A stretch of DNA of 64,000 nt from Reticulitermes lucifugus (GCA_026260175.1 JAKCWW010000459.1:15609-79608), one strand, 5' to 3'. Numbered from the stretch's first letter, positions 23,721-36,480 are shown. Translations and numbers: made by a program. The notes: generated from the sequence alone by a model not told the origin.

Positions 23721-23936
23721 GCACACACTGGGCACTGTACACTACAAAGAGCTTCTCTTTTCGCTTCATTAATGCTGTGCGATATAACACATTTTAATCA
23801 AGTAAAAATTATACTCGGATGTTTTTACGCAATACATCCATTTACGTATTACGAACGTAACATCTGACTTCTTCGAATATCTAATTACGCCCAATAATAA
23901 AATTAAACATTTAGTGACAATACTACATCTTACCAG

Positions 23937-23987
23937 ACACACAAACACACACACACACACACATATGTATATATATATATATATATA
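23937..23987. repeat. AC and TA dinucleotide microsatellite
   Basis: An AC run of about 26 bases runs straight into a TA run of about 25 bases. The minus-strand open frame over it is not a gene. Confidence 0.95.
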
Positions 23988-24287
23988 CGTAAGTTGACGC
24001 CTAATAATTGTGGGTCCTCAATAAGAAACAATATATGCTATGCACATACTCACTGACTGAGTTCAAATCAGCAACATATTTTAACAACATTTTTAACAAT
24101 ACATGGTCTGGCATGACGTTGTTTTTGACATGTATTTTAGCCGTGCTTTTGTATTCTTTCAAATTACATACTAATATGTAAAATGTACACTTCAATATAT
24201 AAAATGTATTATTATAAACACTGATATACTGCCCTTATATTACCATGCACAGTATAAAGTCATTGATACTTCCCGTTGCACAGTACC

Positions 24288-24335
24288 GAATTTCTTGATC
24301 ATGGTCTGAGTGGCCGAAACGTTTGGGAAATATCT
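24288..24335 (+). repeat. Eroded hammerhead-like element
   Basis: TTGATCATGGTCTGAGTGGC followed by CGAAACGTTTGGG keeps the order core, stem, GAAAC of the motif at 9598. The core is altered in at least two essential positions, so no activity is expected. Confidence 0.25.
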
Positions 24336-25399
24336 TGAAATATAGTTGGGTATTCCCTAGAGTAGGGAAAATAGTTGGTTTCTAATTTTCATGTTTAGGC
24401 AATGTATGGGCTTTATTTGAAATTTATGATTGTCCCGTCTACATACTGACTGACTACAAAGTCTGGGTTGCTATGTCCTATAGGCCCTAATTGCCATGTA
24501 GGGCCTATAAAATTTAGATTGTTATATGATATGATAAATTAAGGTTGTTATAGCATATCGGTAAATATTCGCATCTTTTGGAATAGGAAGCCTTGTCGAT
24601 GTGTAAATAATTTCCTCTTGTCGGAGGAGATTCGTGCCTTCAGCTTCAGTCGACAAAGAATTCCTGCCTCCGTCTTCAGGACATAGGCAATCCAAGGTAT
24701 GTCTTTTTAAAAAACTTGGAAACTGAAGATATGTTAAGAAAGTTGCATGGAAATTTGGTGAATATTTATCAGTCTACAGGGACCCACATCACAAAAACTC
24801 GACTACTCATGCTAGAAACTAGGCAACTAGGATATTAATAATTATTCAAGTATTTTCTTTTTAATGACACTAATAGGTAAATTTATCAGGTAACACGCCG
24901 TGAAGGAATTAGGATGGGTAGAAGTGTAACTCAAGTTACTCTTAAAATCTGCACCACATGGAGATTAGTGGTCAGCTACACCCCCCCTTCCCTCGCCCGC
25001 CTATTTGCCCCGTGAAAGGATCTTCCTATACCCCTATCGAATAAGAGAAGTAGGCTTCCTGAGCCGGTCTGGAATCTGTGGTTTATCCTGGTCCTGCCAT
25101 GTTTATTTCTGAATCTTCTCAAAGTACATATTATAGAGTCAAAGTACTTACTGTGTAGAAACTTATTTTCTTGATCGATGTCGTCAAAAACACAAGCAGA
25201 AAGAAGTAACTCTGTATATTTTATAACGAAAAATTTTTTTCATAAAGCAGTCAAGTATATAATTTGGCTATTAATTATTCTTAATTATTATAATGAAACA
25301 TATTTTAAAACCGTGGTCTTGCGTGTAATAACCAGAATTAGAAATGTTAAAAGACTTCAGAAAAACTTTATAGGGGAATTTAAAAGAAGTTTTTAGCAA

Positions 25400-25665
25400 A
25401 GTTTCCCGGAGGAATAATAAAGAGTCTCAGGGAAGAGGTGGAGATTGAAATGGGATTGGCGAGTTCTACAAAATTTTAAATCATAAAAAGGGGTAGACAG
25501 AATGAAAGAAGAAAAAAAGAAAGAGGAAGGTAATAAAAGTGACACAGGAGTAAAGAAAATTTGCGAAAGAATTGCTAGACAGGATCTTGGCGACAAAGTT
25601 GCAGTTTGCACATTCTCGGGAATGCAAGAGGTGGGGGGGGGAGAGAAGAGTCTTATTTTCCTCCA
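25400..25665 (+). other. Purine-rich stretch
   Basis: The plus strand is strongly biased to A and G for about 260 bases, including AAGAAAAAAAGAAAGAGGAA and a G run near 25632. A plus-strand open frame of 125 codons (25502-25879) begins with a Lys/Glu-rich peptide that simply mirrors this bias and then runs into a SINE fragment. I do not call it a gene. Confidence 0.5.
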
Positions 25666-25699
25666 CTCTCATCACTTTGATGCAGTCAACAAGCCTTAT

Positions 25700-25890
25700 T
25701 CAATTTGCACACTAAAACATCCAGACAGCCCGGGCAGGCCTCAACGTCCTGTATTGTTGTCACCGAGAATTTTTTCCACGGCATTGAAAGACAGGGGTGT
25801 GGAGCTGACCACTCACTTCCATACATTGCCAAGGTTAACAATAATTACAGCTTTCCATATGCCCTCTTCTCCTGCATAGGAAAAATTTCA
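25700..25890 (+). mobile_element. Diverged SINE fragment, plus strand
   Basis: CCAGACAGCCCGGGCAGGCC, GGGTGTGGAGCTGACCACTC, CATTGCCAAGGTTAACA and ATATGCCCTCTTCTCCTGCA follow the body order of the copy at 20033. Head and tail are not recognisable. Confidence 0.55.
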
Positions 25891-26199
25891 TGTTCACGTT
25901 TTTCTGCAATTGGAATAAAAGTTTTTATGTAATCTCGTCGTTCTTTTTCAAAATGTCGCCATTCTTTTTGTTAACTAGAATCAAATGCACAAATACCTTT
26001 ATTTCACGAGCTACCGTACATATAGATTTGATATTCAAATTGTCTGCCAAGCAAATAACTATATTAACAATATTCGGCATATTAGTATCAGTCACACTGA
26101 GTCTGAATTATTTGAGCGAGGAAGAAAATTTAGTTTCCATTACGCACGTCATGAAGGCGTGTGGGGAGACCTGAGTTACAGCTCAGCACATTTTTAAAT

Positions 26200-26350
26200 T
26201 TGGCATTCGATGGAGGTCAGTAGTTAGCCTCACGCCACGGCCGCCTTACCCACAGGGAAAGGGCACCTCGTACCAATTAAATAGGAGGCTGGGTGGGCTG
26301 CAGATTATGTCTGGGCCTTTTGGAGAACATGAAATACCTCTTGTCCCTGC
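26200..26350 (-). mobile_element. SINE fragment, minus strand
   Basis: On the minus strand it reads GGCCCAGACATAATCTGCAG, CCCACCCAGCCTCCTATTTA, then a GGTAAGGCGGCCGTGG block and a GAGGCTAACTACTGACC block. These are the middle of the SINE body in the expected order. Confidence 0.65.
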
Positions 26351-26493
26351 CTCATTTTAAAAGTGTATTGTGGGGCCCGTAGACTAATTATGGAGGAACG
26401 TGAGTTCAAATCTGGGATGTGATATCGTCCAAATAAAATTTGATCCCCCTAGAAACGTAGATATTTTAAATAAGAATCGGCCACGACAACTTC

Positions 26494-26851
26494 ACTTTGA
26501 ATCTTACAAGATAATTTATTTGTCACCATAAACACAACTATTTATTATGTTTTATCAAATGAGTTACACTTCTAATTTTTCGGCCACTAAGTGGTCATCT
26601 TGAGGCCATCAAAGTACATACACATAAAATTATGATTGCTAGTTCAAGTTTGTATGATTAGATTGAGATCTCAAACATGAAATTGCCAATTAATTTTTAT
26701 CTTAGTGACTTGAAGATGACCACTTGGTGGTCGAAATATGTAGCCTTGTAACGCGTCTGATAAACGTAATAAATAGTTGTGTTGGTGGTTAATAACTAAC
26801 TGCTTTGTATTATGTAACACAACGGGTTGTCCAAGTTATACTTTGAATCTT
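26494..26851. mobile_element. Foldback element flanked by a 12-bp direct repeat
   Basis: ACTTTGAATCTT occurs exactly at 26494-26505 and 26840-26851, as expected of a target-site duplication. Between them are inverted arms of about 80-90 bases (about 26522-26610 and 26697-26795). Their inner ends read GACCACTTGGTGGTCGAAA on the plus strand and, on the minus strand, GACCACTTAGTGGCCGAAA. Each is a hairpin followed by GAAA and preceded by AAGATGA, the layout of the hammerhead-like motifs elsewhere in the window. Arm similarity is moderate, so it is older than the foldback at 9512. Confidence 0.6.
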
Positions 26852-26859
26852 TTAATTCT

Positions 26860-28680
26860 CGTCATTCATGGATAAAAACACACTTAATTCATGATCCAGG
26901 TTCTGCATTAGAAAATCATACACATATATAAAATAACATGATCGATGCTTCTCTTTCATACGCATGTCTGTTCGTCTGCAGGTAACGGGGAAGGAGGACA
27001 TAGAAAAGTTTTACTTGTTATAAGCGGATAAAATTAATTTGTTCTTAATTTTTAGTAACATTGGCTTTTCTTAAGTTAAACTAAGCCAAAAATAATTTAT
27101 CGCTGCCATCTACATCAGGAAACCCTAGCGTAGGGCAAATGAAGTAGTTTTAATTAATTTAGTTTGTTCAGAATTAAAAAATTATTTGAAACCTTAAATT
27201 TGCGTTAATACTACCACCATAAGATTTTACTTCATTATAATTGTCTTTTTAAAAGTATTCTCAAATTTCGAGTAGTCGCATGCGGTGTGTGTGATATGTT
27301 TAATCTTTAGTGTTTTAAAGTAGTGGGCTGGTGCATAGTAAATGTAATAATTGGTTCCTAGGCTCGTGTCTTTTGCCTGCAACGCGCATTGCTTATCACA
27401 TGTTCTTCTGAATCTATTAGATGCATAAACGTTAGAAAATATTCTTGCAGATATATATATCGTTATATTATTTTTTAAATTTTAAGATTTATGTGTTATA
27501 TGTATATTCCAGTATAACTTAATCTTGAATGTCCGTGTGCTAGTGACACGAAGACACAATTATGAAAGAAGGTCTAAAATTTCTGTGTTGATGGCAGATA
27601 ACTCTGTCCGATGTTTAAAGATTTTATAAGGAAAATAATCATCATTTTGGAACATTTTATATGAAGAAAGTTAATAGATATGAATAACTCATATGGAATT
27701 TTTACGGCGGGGAGAATGTTCTTTGTTGTTATGAACATGTAAAAGGGAAAGACAAAGAAACACGAGACTTTTACAAAATGCTATAGAGGTCACTCAAAGA
27801 TCATTGTCAACAATGCGGAACGCAGTGTCATAATCTTCAGTTTCCCATGACAGTAATTTCTCAACACTGGTGCACAGCACTCGCGCAACTGTGTGTGAGC
27901 GCTCGTGTGTGTTCGTGCATGTGGTTATAAATGCACTAAAAAGAACTCCAAGGAGCATAAGCCCTTCTATTTACATTAAATGAGCGAGAAACTTTTTGTA
28001 TCTCTTATTTTTCTTTTACACCACCTTTTGTCGATTGAAAATCATGTCGGCACGTCTTTTCTTTGAAGTATAAAATAAACGTTCATATAGCTATCCCTGC
28101 TACTTTAGAATGCAACATTACGTAGCTTTGGTATTAATAGACACAAATTGGAAAAGAACAAGAGACATCCCTGTAACATTTTCGAAGTTTATTGCCTAAT
28201 TCAATATGTTGAATATGTGGTTTGTGTTAATAAAATCTTATTTTCTTCACATTTGAAATATATAACAGCTGTGGTGTTATATTCTAAAACTTGAAGTGTG
28301 GTCGTAAGATTTTAAAAATATCGTATCTCAAAGGTCCTGCGAGGGCGGGTGAAATATGTGTTCACTTCGCAGTGTGGATCGAAGGTCATTAGAGATGAAT
28401 TCTCATAACTCTGTCACTGTACGTGCAGCACAAGAACTGCAGAAATTCCATGACTTTGAATTGTTAGACCATTCTCTAAGAAAAGATATTTTTACTTTTT
28501 AGTAAGTTTGTTTAATACACTGTAAAAAATGAAAATTTCTACAGACAAGGTATAGAAAAATTGGTTGCTTTCAAGCTATTGTCCTAATATATTTCCTGTA
28601 GCCTATTTCGGAGCAGTGATTTAGAAGTGGGAATTTCTGCCACTGGAAAGGCCTAGTAATTTAACAAGTGAAGTAGATTT
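26860..28680. other. A+T-rich non-coding stretch
   Basis: No gene, RNA or confident repeat recognised. TGTCTGTTCGTCTGCAGG near 26965 recalls the TAGGCGCTTTC repeat family but is too short to assign. Confidence 0.4.
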
Positions 28681-28685
28681 AGACT

Positions 28686-28798
28686 GTTGTTATCGTTGTT
28701 GTCACTATTATTATTATTGTTATTATTAGCAACAACGCATTATCAATACGACTAGTGTTGCTACTACTACTACTACTACTATTACTACTACTACTACG
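28686..28798. repeat. Compound ATT and ACT trinucleotide microsatellite
   Basis: Interrupted GTT/ATT units followed by CTACTACTA runs. The minus-strand open frame over it encodes a Ser/Asn run typical of such arrays. Confidence 0.9.
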
Positions 28799-29984
28799 AG
28801 AATTATTGCTACTAAGAGGAGTAGAAATTCTTGCGTAACACCATGGATTAGGCTCTCTTAAGAACACATGGCCATAGGACTACTTCTCTTGCCTCTAATC
28901 TGAAGTAGATAAATGCAATCCGCACCCACATCCTATTTGCTGAAAATTTGTTTAATAACGTCCTCATATTTAAGCCTGGACGTCTTCATGTCAATATTAA
29001 TGACCAAAATGCTTATGTATTTCTGATCTGACTCATGGGTGCCGCATTGTAAACGGTCTCGACGTTTTAATTTGTTCTTCACATAACGTTGGCGAATATT
29101 CAATATTATGAAACTCATCTTCATGCAGTTTACCCCAACTTCGCATTCCTTCTCCTTTAAATCCATACATTCTCTTCTAAAACAGCCTCAGTTTCCGGGA
29201 GTCTCTTAGTGCGAGACAGCAAGACTCACGTGTTAAAAACCGCAGGTAAAATAACAGTTCAACTACATTTAATTAATTTATTTTTCTTTAAGTTTCTTTC
29301 AAATTTTACCTTTTTAGATAGCAGGTGGGAAGGCAAAAGATTCCGAGCTGAACGTTTGCAGATATTCTCTGAATTTAATCTGTTTATAACTTTTTCAAAA
29401 ATGCGTATCTGGTTTATTAACATTCTTTCCTATCATACGTATTTGAAATCTCCCATATTTTAAAAAAATTCTATTTCTCTTGCTGGTATAATTATGTCCT
29501 TTATTGTGGTGACCCGATATAAAGAAGTACTACTTTTACTTTTGTTTACTTATAGACTAACCGCACTACTAGCTTCTGACAGAGATTCTGTTTTCCTTTA
29601 CTTTTTGGTACTTATTTTTTCAGCCATTCAAGTAACCTCGTCTGCATATTCTACAGGCTAATGCGCCCCAGTCGCTTCCAAACTGGTCTGTCTTTATTGA
29701 ACTTTTATAAGAGTATATCTTAAATGAATTACAACAAGATATTCTGTTTTTTTTCAGAATATTATGAAAGAGACAAACATTTACTTACATGGAATTTACT
29801 CCATAATTTATTTCAGCTTATTTTAATTAATATAACCTGTTTCATGCATATTGAGGCAAAACAGTCTAGTCAATAGGACAACTAGGCTACAACAGGCTGG
29901 ATAATTGAAAAAATTTAGTTCGTTTCCCGGAAAAAGCAAGTGCTTGTTCTCTTATCGAGACTGTCCATACTATCTCAGTGTTTC

Positions 29985-30150
29985 TTCAACCCTCCTATTC
30001 CGTGAGTACTTGGAGCCCCTTCCTCCGGGGTAAAGCGTGAGGCTGACCACTTACCTCCCTCTAATTCCGACATTAAGAAAGATTAGAACTAGGCCTCCAG
30101 GAAACCATATGCCTACACAGGGACGACTTTACCTTACATTCATTGCTATT
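29985..30150 (+). mobile_element. 5'-truncated SINE, plus strand
   Basis: CTCCGGGGTAAAGCGTGAGG, CTGACCACTTACCTCCCTCT, AATTCCGACATTAAGAAAGA and GGGACGACTTTACCTTACAT match the 3' half of the family. The head is absent. Confidence 0.7.
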
Positions 30151-30904
30151 CTTGCCCCTACTTCAGGGATAAACTTTTAGACCTATAATACTTCTGGCTT
30201 AATTTAGACTTCCGAAAAGTAATGATTACCTGGTGTAACGCAAAATTTCGCTCCCGTTTTTCTTCCAGTGCTTGAACCAGTAGGCTTTATCTAATCAGTA
30301 TCACGTTCAAATCCACCTTGATAGTCCCTCGCAGAGTTATGTAAGACTTAGAAAAGTGTAACACGACAGTGAATTCTAAGACCTCAAGTGTTGCTTTCTA
30401 ACACTGCTCCTTCTGCTGTCTGTACAAGAGTGCCTGCACTAATGATTGCTTTGACAGCACAGGACCTATTTAATTGTCAAGAAATTCTGGAGTTCAGAAA
30501 TGCTTCCAAACAAAACAAATATTTTCGAATCCTCCTTTCCTTCATCTTTAGAATTATTTTAGTTGGGGATTATTGATCTCCTGCAATTACAATATCCGCT
30601 AGTGTTTTATGCAGATGTTCATTTGCTATCGGACTAGCAAGTTTTTTCAGTCATCTGGAAGTATTAATTTAAATATGCACGAACACACATTAACACCCAC
30701 ATAAAGACAGAAGTTTAAAGAATAATAAAGTAAGGTATACCACACTCATTTTTAAATTACAAATTTACTATTGACTTCTCGTAAAATGTTACAGACAGGC
30801 AAAGATCTAAAATAGGTATAATAGATATAATATGAGGTATCGGAAAAGTTATAAACTTTGGTTTCTCTTTCGCAGAAAAAAAAATGAAATTAATAAACAA
30901 CTTT

Positions 30905-31195
30905 TCTGCGTTAGAGATAACGTAGTCTCTATAGCGACTAGATATGCGCTGGATTGTTCGGAGTTCGAATTCCGGTTGGAAGGCAAAATATTTTCTCTAT
31001 TCCGAACTCTTCCAGACTGAACGTGGGGCACAATCAGCTTGCTGTACCATGGGTGAACCTTTCAGGGCATGGGGTTAAAGACCTAACCGCATCTAACGTC
31101 GAGGCTAAGAATAAGTAGAGCTATCCTTCTACTCCCCATCTCTGCCTACATGGCATGTCGCGGAGTGACCTTTACCTTTACTTTTACCTTTATAT
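30905..31195 (+). mobile_element. Full-length SINE, plus strand
   Basis: The head TAGTCTCTATAGCGACTAGA and B box GAGTTCGAATTCC (about 30961-30973) are followed by GGGTGAACCTTTCAGGGCAT, GGGGTTAAAGACCTAACCGC, ATCTAACGTCGAGGCTAAGA, AGAGCTATCCTTCTACTCCC and a tail of TTTACC/TTTACT repeats. Diverged, but with all parts in order. Confidence 0.75.
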
Positions 31196-31779
31196 TTCTT
31201 CGTTTAATAAAGAGTGTTTTTTTCTCCAGCGCCTTTTTAAATCTTCCCTTTCAAACTCAAAGTATAAAGTGTTAAGTACATTTTTACATTTATTTCACTT
31301 TAGCTTTTATAAGAGAAGTTTTCCCATTTCACGAACTACCGTTTTTTTTTACTTTTCTGAATGTGCTTGAGATATCGCCGTGTTTCAGGCCACGGACTTA
31401 TCATTCAATTCCATCTTTTCACTGAAATCCAACGTGAAGGGGCAGTCTGGGTTACATGGACCGATATTAAACTGAACTGGGTCAATCCGCTGCACTAATC
31501 TACCAACAAGAGCAGAAATGGGGAGGTGGAAAACTTTGCCAAAATGATCCCACACTATCGCGCATGCGTTATTACCAAAGCTTTACAATGAAAGCTGACG
31601 GATCTACCCACCCGACCAGAAATATTTCCTGCTATATATGAAACACACGTTTTATGGAGGCTACATTTTGTTGTTAAAATCCCAGTGTACCGACGTTTGC
31701 TGGAAATTTTGTAACATAAAATTTCTCGTACATACGGGAGTAAAGACTGCCTTATATTTACGCGCTTATATCACAAATA

Positions 31780-31910
31780 TACATACTTACATACATACGT
31801 AAATACGTATGTATAGACAAACATACGTACACACATACATGCGTATGTACATATATACATATATATATACACAGACATACATATATATACATATATACAT
31901 ACATACATAT
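31780..31910. repeat. ACAT/ATGT tetranucleotide array
   Basis: An irregular ACATACGT/ACATATAT array of about 130 bases. The minus-strand open frame of 93 codons here encodes only a Tyr/Val/Cys-rich repeat. Confidence 0.9.
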
Positions 31911-31919
31911 TCCATGGAT

Positions 31920-34420
31920 CCAAAATTTAGTGAAAGTGGCAACAGCATGTGGGATAACATAAACATATAAAAGACACGTATAAAGAAATAGAATAAGATA
32001 TATCATCAGGATTTCACAAATTATACAAATGTTACACAAACCATTAAATACATCAGATAATAAAATTATGTGTGATATGTACAGATGAAAAGTTCACCAA
32101 CAGAATAAGAGAAGTGTGTGGGTATCATTTTAATGCTACTTTAATTTGAGGTGTTTATTTATAAGAATTCGAGTTTGCTGGAACAGTATTTAAAATTTCT
32201 ATGCCATCATAATTTTTACTTTCCTGAAAATCTGAAACTTTGGCAATTGGACTTGACGTTCTAGGTTTCCGATCAACCACATTTATGAAATTTTTCTTTT
32301 TTAGAATAAATATCTTTCTGCTCAAGAACCAAAGTGCCCCCCAAATTATTCCACTTTTAATGAAAGACTAAAAGTAGGGAAAATAAATTATTTTGAGGTG
32401 TCAAATTTGACAGTGTAAAAATCGACTTAACTGCTTACCTTTCTGCATAAAATCAATTACTCTTCCAATACAGGTAACTATAAATTTGTACACAATTTAA
32501 TTTTGTACTTATGAACTCTCTTTATGCTGAAATAATAATCCGTACCTAAAGCAGATTGTTGAAAATTATACTGTATAAATTTTATTATATCCCTCTTACA
32601 AGAATAAACGCCAATTTAATGGAACTAAACAGCTTACTTGTGTGAAACGTTTGACACTGAATAGTAATCAAGACAGAGTTTACCAAAATCTATGACACTA
32701 GGGCAATCAGCAAGTAATATCTGTTGCGATAAAATATTCAGTCTTGGAAGACTGTCATTTATGTACAGTATAGTCTAACGAGTAAGGGTCCTAGAATATA
32801 TCCTAGGGAAAACCTGGACTTTATTTTTGCCGGCTTGAGATAAAAATTTAAAGGCTTACAGTCCAAGGTGTAGATGATTATAATGGTGATTATGATGATA
32901 ACTATCAAAAAGTCTAGAGAGAAGTCTTGTGTTTTCATGGGAATGAACCTCTACATTATGTCAGAAATTTCATAGAGAAAGTAGGTAGAATTTTCTGGGT
33001 CATTGAAAAATTGTATAAGAAGGTTTCTTTCGTTGTATCATGTAAAATATTTTCCAAGAAAATGTTTTAAAATTAAAATAAAATGAAGAAACAAAATACT
33101 GGCTTTAGTGAGCGGGATTACAGTCAGAACAGTTCGTCTCTCTTTGTTTTTTCTCCTCTTTTTATCCGTTTCACTTGCACTGCCGAAACAGGGTTGAAGT
33201 TTTGCACTTTATGACTAAAAGAGAAGCATGCCAGATTATACCCCGGGTACGCCAGCCAGTAGAGGACATGGTGGAGCAGTTGGCATGGGAATGATATCAT
33301 TGGGACGAGACCTAGCTGCTGTAGTTTTCGGACCCCCACTCCTTTATACGTGTCTGGCTGGTTAAATTCCACAGAGCGCTGCGAATGTTCACTGGCTTCA
33401 AAAGTTTTTGTGATGGTTGTTGCTTTTCTTGGAAATCGGGCGCCCGGGACCCAAAGGAGAACTGAGAAACAGTGAGAGAGAGGAAAAAACATTTACACAC
33501 ACAGATGGAGAAAGGTTTTTCTCTCATAACCAGCATCCTGCCTTGTTATAGGCCCCATTTTCTTAATGCTAACTTGGAAAGTTTTCAGCCTTATTTTCCA
33601 AAACCTTTAAGTAGCATGCGTTAAACACTGCCATGTAAGACGCTTTAAAATATATTTCTGCGCCTATTCTATAGATATTTGAAAATAACCTAATTTGTTG
33701 TGTCTTACTTCAGAACTTCTACAGAAGAACCTTCAGCATTTTAGTAGAAAGGTACAATTCTGCCGCTTCGTAAAGCAGTGTTATTTTCTGTCCTTTATGA
33801 AATATCAGTGATATTAGAATATTAATTTCATGACACTTATTTTAATAACAAAACAGTAATTTTTATTCTATTTTTATGCCTTAGTTTGTGGTCCAAATCA
33901 GGGATTTTCTGTTTACATAAAGCAGAAGAAGAACCAACTTTAAAAACCAGGGTCGACATGGTAATTTCTTTGTTATTTCGAGTGTTAATTTGTTATAAGT
34001 GCTGCGAGAGAGAATAGGTGTTTTCATGTTTACTTTTCTAAAATAATGAATACTATGCTCTCTTTGTATTACGTTGTTATGCTACATAAACAAGCAAATC
34101 GTCGAACACAACATATATCTAACCACAGCTACATGTTTGGACTTTTAAAACAAATCATTATCAGGCTGCACAAAGAGATGATATTTCAGTGTAGGCTACG
34201 GTTACTCACATTACCTCAGTTGTTTACAACTTAAACCTCTCACCCTTTGAAAAATGTAGGTTACTATTTACCTCTGGAGTGTTTGCTGTAAGTACTTTTC
34301 TACATCTTCGGCAGTAACATTTCAAATTCTCCGAAATCTGGCCGTGGTAGTCGGCCGTTGTATAATAATTACTTACCGTACAAAGACGGAGACAGGATAA
34401 GTCACTGAGTATCATTTTTA
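31920..34420. other. Non-coding stretch with an unexplained GC-richer segment
   Basis: Mostly A+T rich. Between about 33120 and 33530 the composition is more balanced, with GGGCGCCCGGGACCC near 33440, and the minus strand is open for 122 codons (33124-33492, with WVPGARFPRKATTITKTFEA near its start). No domain is recognised, and the plus strand is also open over part of it. An unrecognised repeat or a host exon are both possible. Confidence 0.3.
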
Positions 34421-34424
34421 GTTT

Positions 34425-34620
34425 ATGAGCTGGACGACCGAGGAATGGGGATTAGACACCCGGCGGGGAAAGAGATTTTTCTTTTCTCATTGAGAAGCTC
34501 TTCAACACTCACCCCTATCTTGTAGATACAGAGATTAAGAATGCTTGGTTCTGTACCTCCATTCCCTATAGGTATTCATGGCGTAGTGCTTAAATAAATG
34601 TAGTATAAATTTACCTTTAC
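34425..34620 (+). mobile_element. Diverged SINE, plus strand
   Basis: GAGCTGGACGACCGAGGAAT and a GGGATTAGACACCC B-box remnant lead to CTCACCCCTATCTTGTAGAT, GAGATTAAGAATG, GTACCTCCATTCCCT, TATTCATGGCGTAG and TTTACCTTTACAT. The order is right, but the middle of the body is deleted. Confidence 0.6.
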
Positions 34621-34629
34621 ATTTGTCCA

Positions 34630-36200
34630 AAAATTTCGATCGTGCAAACTACACTTGAACGATTGAAAGTGCATATTTACAAATACATGGACAAAATTAA
34701 ATGTTTTAAAGACGTTTATTGAAAAATTTGTGTGTGTCAATATGGAGATTTATATAACGGTTTTAATTATTTGTATTTCGGCTTGGTTACAATTATTGAG
34801 ATTTGAAAGTTTATACAGGGCCCATAATTATTTAATGGTAAAAATATATCTCTGTTTTCCTAGTATCTATTATTTCACGCCTCAACAGATCCCTGTAGAC
34901 CTCAGGAATCTAGCAGGCTTATATTTTACGTACATTATTTTAAAAATGTTTGTTTAGTAACAATTATTTCCTTCAATTGAAAGGTTATAAACACGCTACT
35001 CTAAATTTGTAAGAGATAGAATTACATAAGACACTAAATTTTTAAATGTTGATTGGCCTTTTGATCTGTTTGTAGTGATTCCATAATTTCTTCTAATTTA
35101 AGCTGAGGTTTAACTTTAGGTTAAAGAAATTGTATGCGGCTTAGTTATGATGTAAGATATTAATAAAAATTACGCACTTATACAAACACAAAGTAACCTT
35201 ATGTTACAATTCGAATGAAGCTGTATTACTGCATAGAAAGATCTGAAGTTTAACCTTGATTTACAAATCTTGAGTGTAACTCTAAATTAATAAGTGGATA
35301 CTATAAGGCCTATGTGTTGATGGCAATGACTGAATAACCCTTATACTAAATTTGGCTTTTCTAATACTGAGAATCAATTTCTTTATTTGCGAGTAGGTAA
35401 TGCATAATAACAAAACGATTAACTTAACAGTATTAGGACCCATAGCCCATATTTGTTAAATATAAGCGAGTAAAATTCTATAGATTATCAGTATCTTAAA
35501 ACAGAAAAACCTACCTGTCAGCAACTTAGAACAGATAAACGTATCTTCAGATGGACATCACTAACATCTGATCATGTGACGCCATAGAGTCTGGTAACTC
35601 TTTACTCTTATCCACGTTTCGGGACAAAAGTTTGCCTTTACTTTTAGGGTAAAGGAAATTCTGAAAATAAGGCAGGAAACAGTTAACAAGTCGCAAATTT
35701 TTGTAGTGAATATTTGTAATATTATAAGAAAAATAACGGCGGCTATTACTAAACCAAGTAACCTGCTATAAATGCAATCTCTTTTATGAAATAGTACTTA
35801 CAGCCTACCAGCGGTTTCCAGAATTTTTCGGCGGAGCACATTGAAGGCACTCTGCTCTCTACCGAAGTCCACATAAAACTATTCTTAATGCCGTCCTTCG
35901 AAATAGCAAAAATATTCCTACCGGAAAAATATCATTACACAGAGAGATTACAAATTATCTTTAAATATTTGATAATTCATTCTGAGAAATTGAGCTGTGG
36001 TAAGTAAGGGAACTTGTATAGCATGAGAAGAAGTTTTAAATTTCTTAAATTTTCTAAAGGGATTTTAGTGCAAGACGTCTTTGTGATTCTAGAAAGTAAT
36101 AAGTTACAACGCATACATAAACAGCACAAAGTTTACACATCGGTAAATTTAAAAGAACCACGAAGCCGAAATTTCGCTTTGTCAAAATTTTGAGTATTTG
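34630..36200. other. Non-coding stretch
   Basis: Nothing recognised apart from GTCCCGAAACGTGG-like sequence on the minus strand near 35620, which may be an eroded piece of the hammerhead-like elements. Confidence 0.4.
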
Positions 36201-36211
36201 AAGGTTTTATA

Positions 36212-36480
36212 TTTTCGCCTGGATTGGTCACATCTTGCGTAGGAACTGCCTTCTAACACCAGTTATTGAAGGAAAGATAGAGGGAAGGATAGAAGTAACG
36301 GGAAGACAAGGAAGAAGACGTAGGCGGCTACTGGATGATCTTAAGAAAATTAGAGGTTACTGAAAATTGAAAGAGAAAGCACTATATCGCTCTCTGTGGA
36401 AAACTTGCTTTGGAAGAGAATATGGACCTGTCGTAAGACAGACTACAGAATGAATGAATGAATGAATGAATGAATGAATG
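36212..36480 (+). mobile_element. 5'-truncated LINE 3' end with GAAT tail
   Basis: The plus strand encodes WIGHILRRNCLLTPVIEGKI, then a basic stretch GRIEVTGRQGRRRRRLLDDL, then an in-frame stop where related copies (from memory) continue, and later GREYGPVVRQTTE. This is the C-terminal end of the reverse-transcriptase protein of a non-LTR retrotransposon common in cockroaches. It ends in a GAATGAATG tail of about 32 bases (36449-36480), the simple-repeat 3' terminus of such elements. Everything upstream of the C-terminus is missing. The clade (Jockey-like or RTE-like) cannot be settled from this piece. Confidence 0.8.

Noticed and set aside
24001-24195. Open frame next to the AC/TA microsatellite
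   Set aside because: Short, A+T rich, no domain, no splice signals.
25502-25879. 125-codon open frame beginning with a Lys/Glu-rich peptide
   Set aside because: The first half reflects purine bias and the second half is a SINE fragment.
31758-32039. 93-codon minus-strand open frame rich in Tyr and Cys
   Set aside because: It is the translation of an ACAT microsatellite.
35600-35665. Hammerhead-like or SINE-tail remnant (CACGTTTCGGGAC, TTTGCCTTTACTTTTAGG)
   Set aside because: Pieces of both families seem present, but neither can be aligned beyond about 15 bases.
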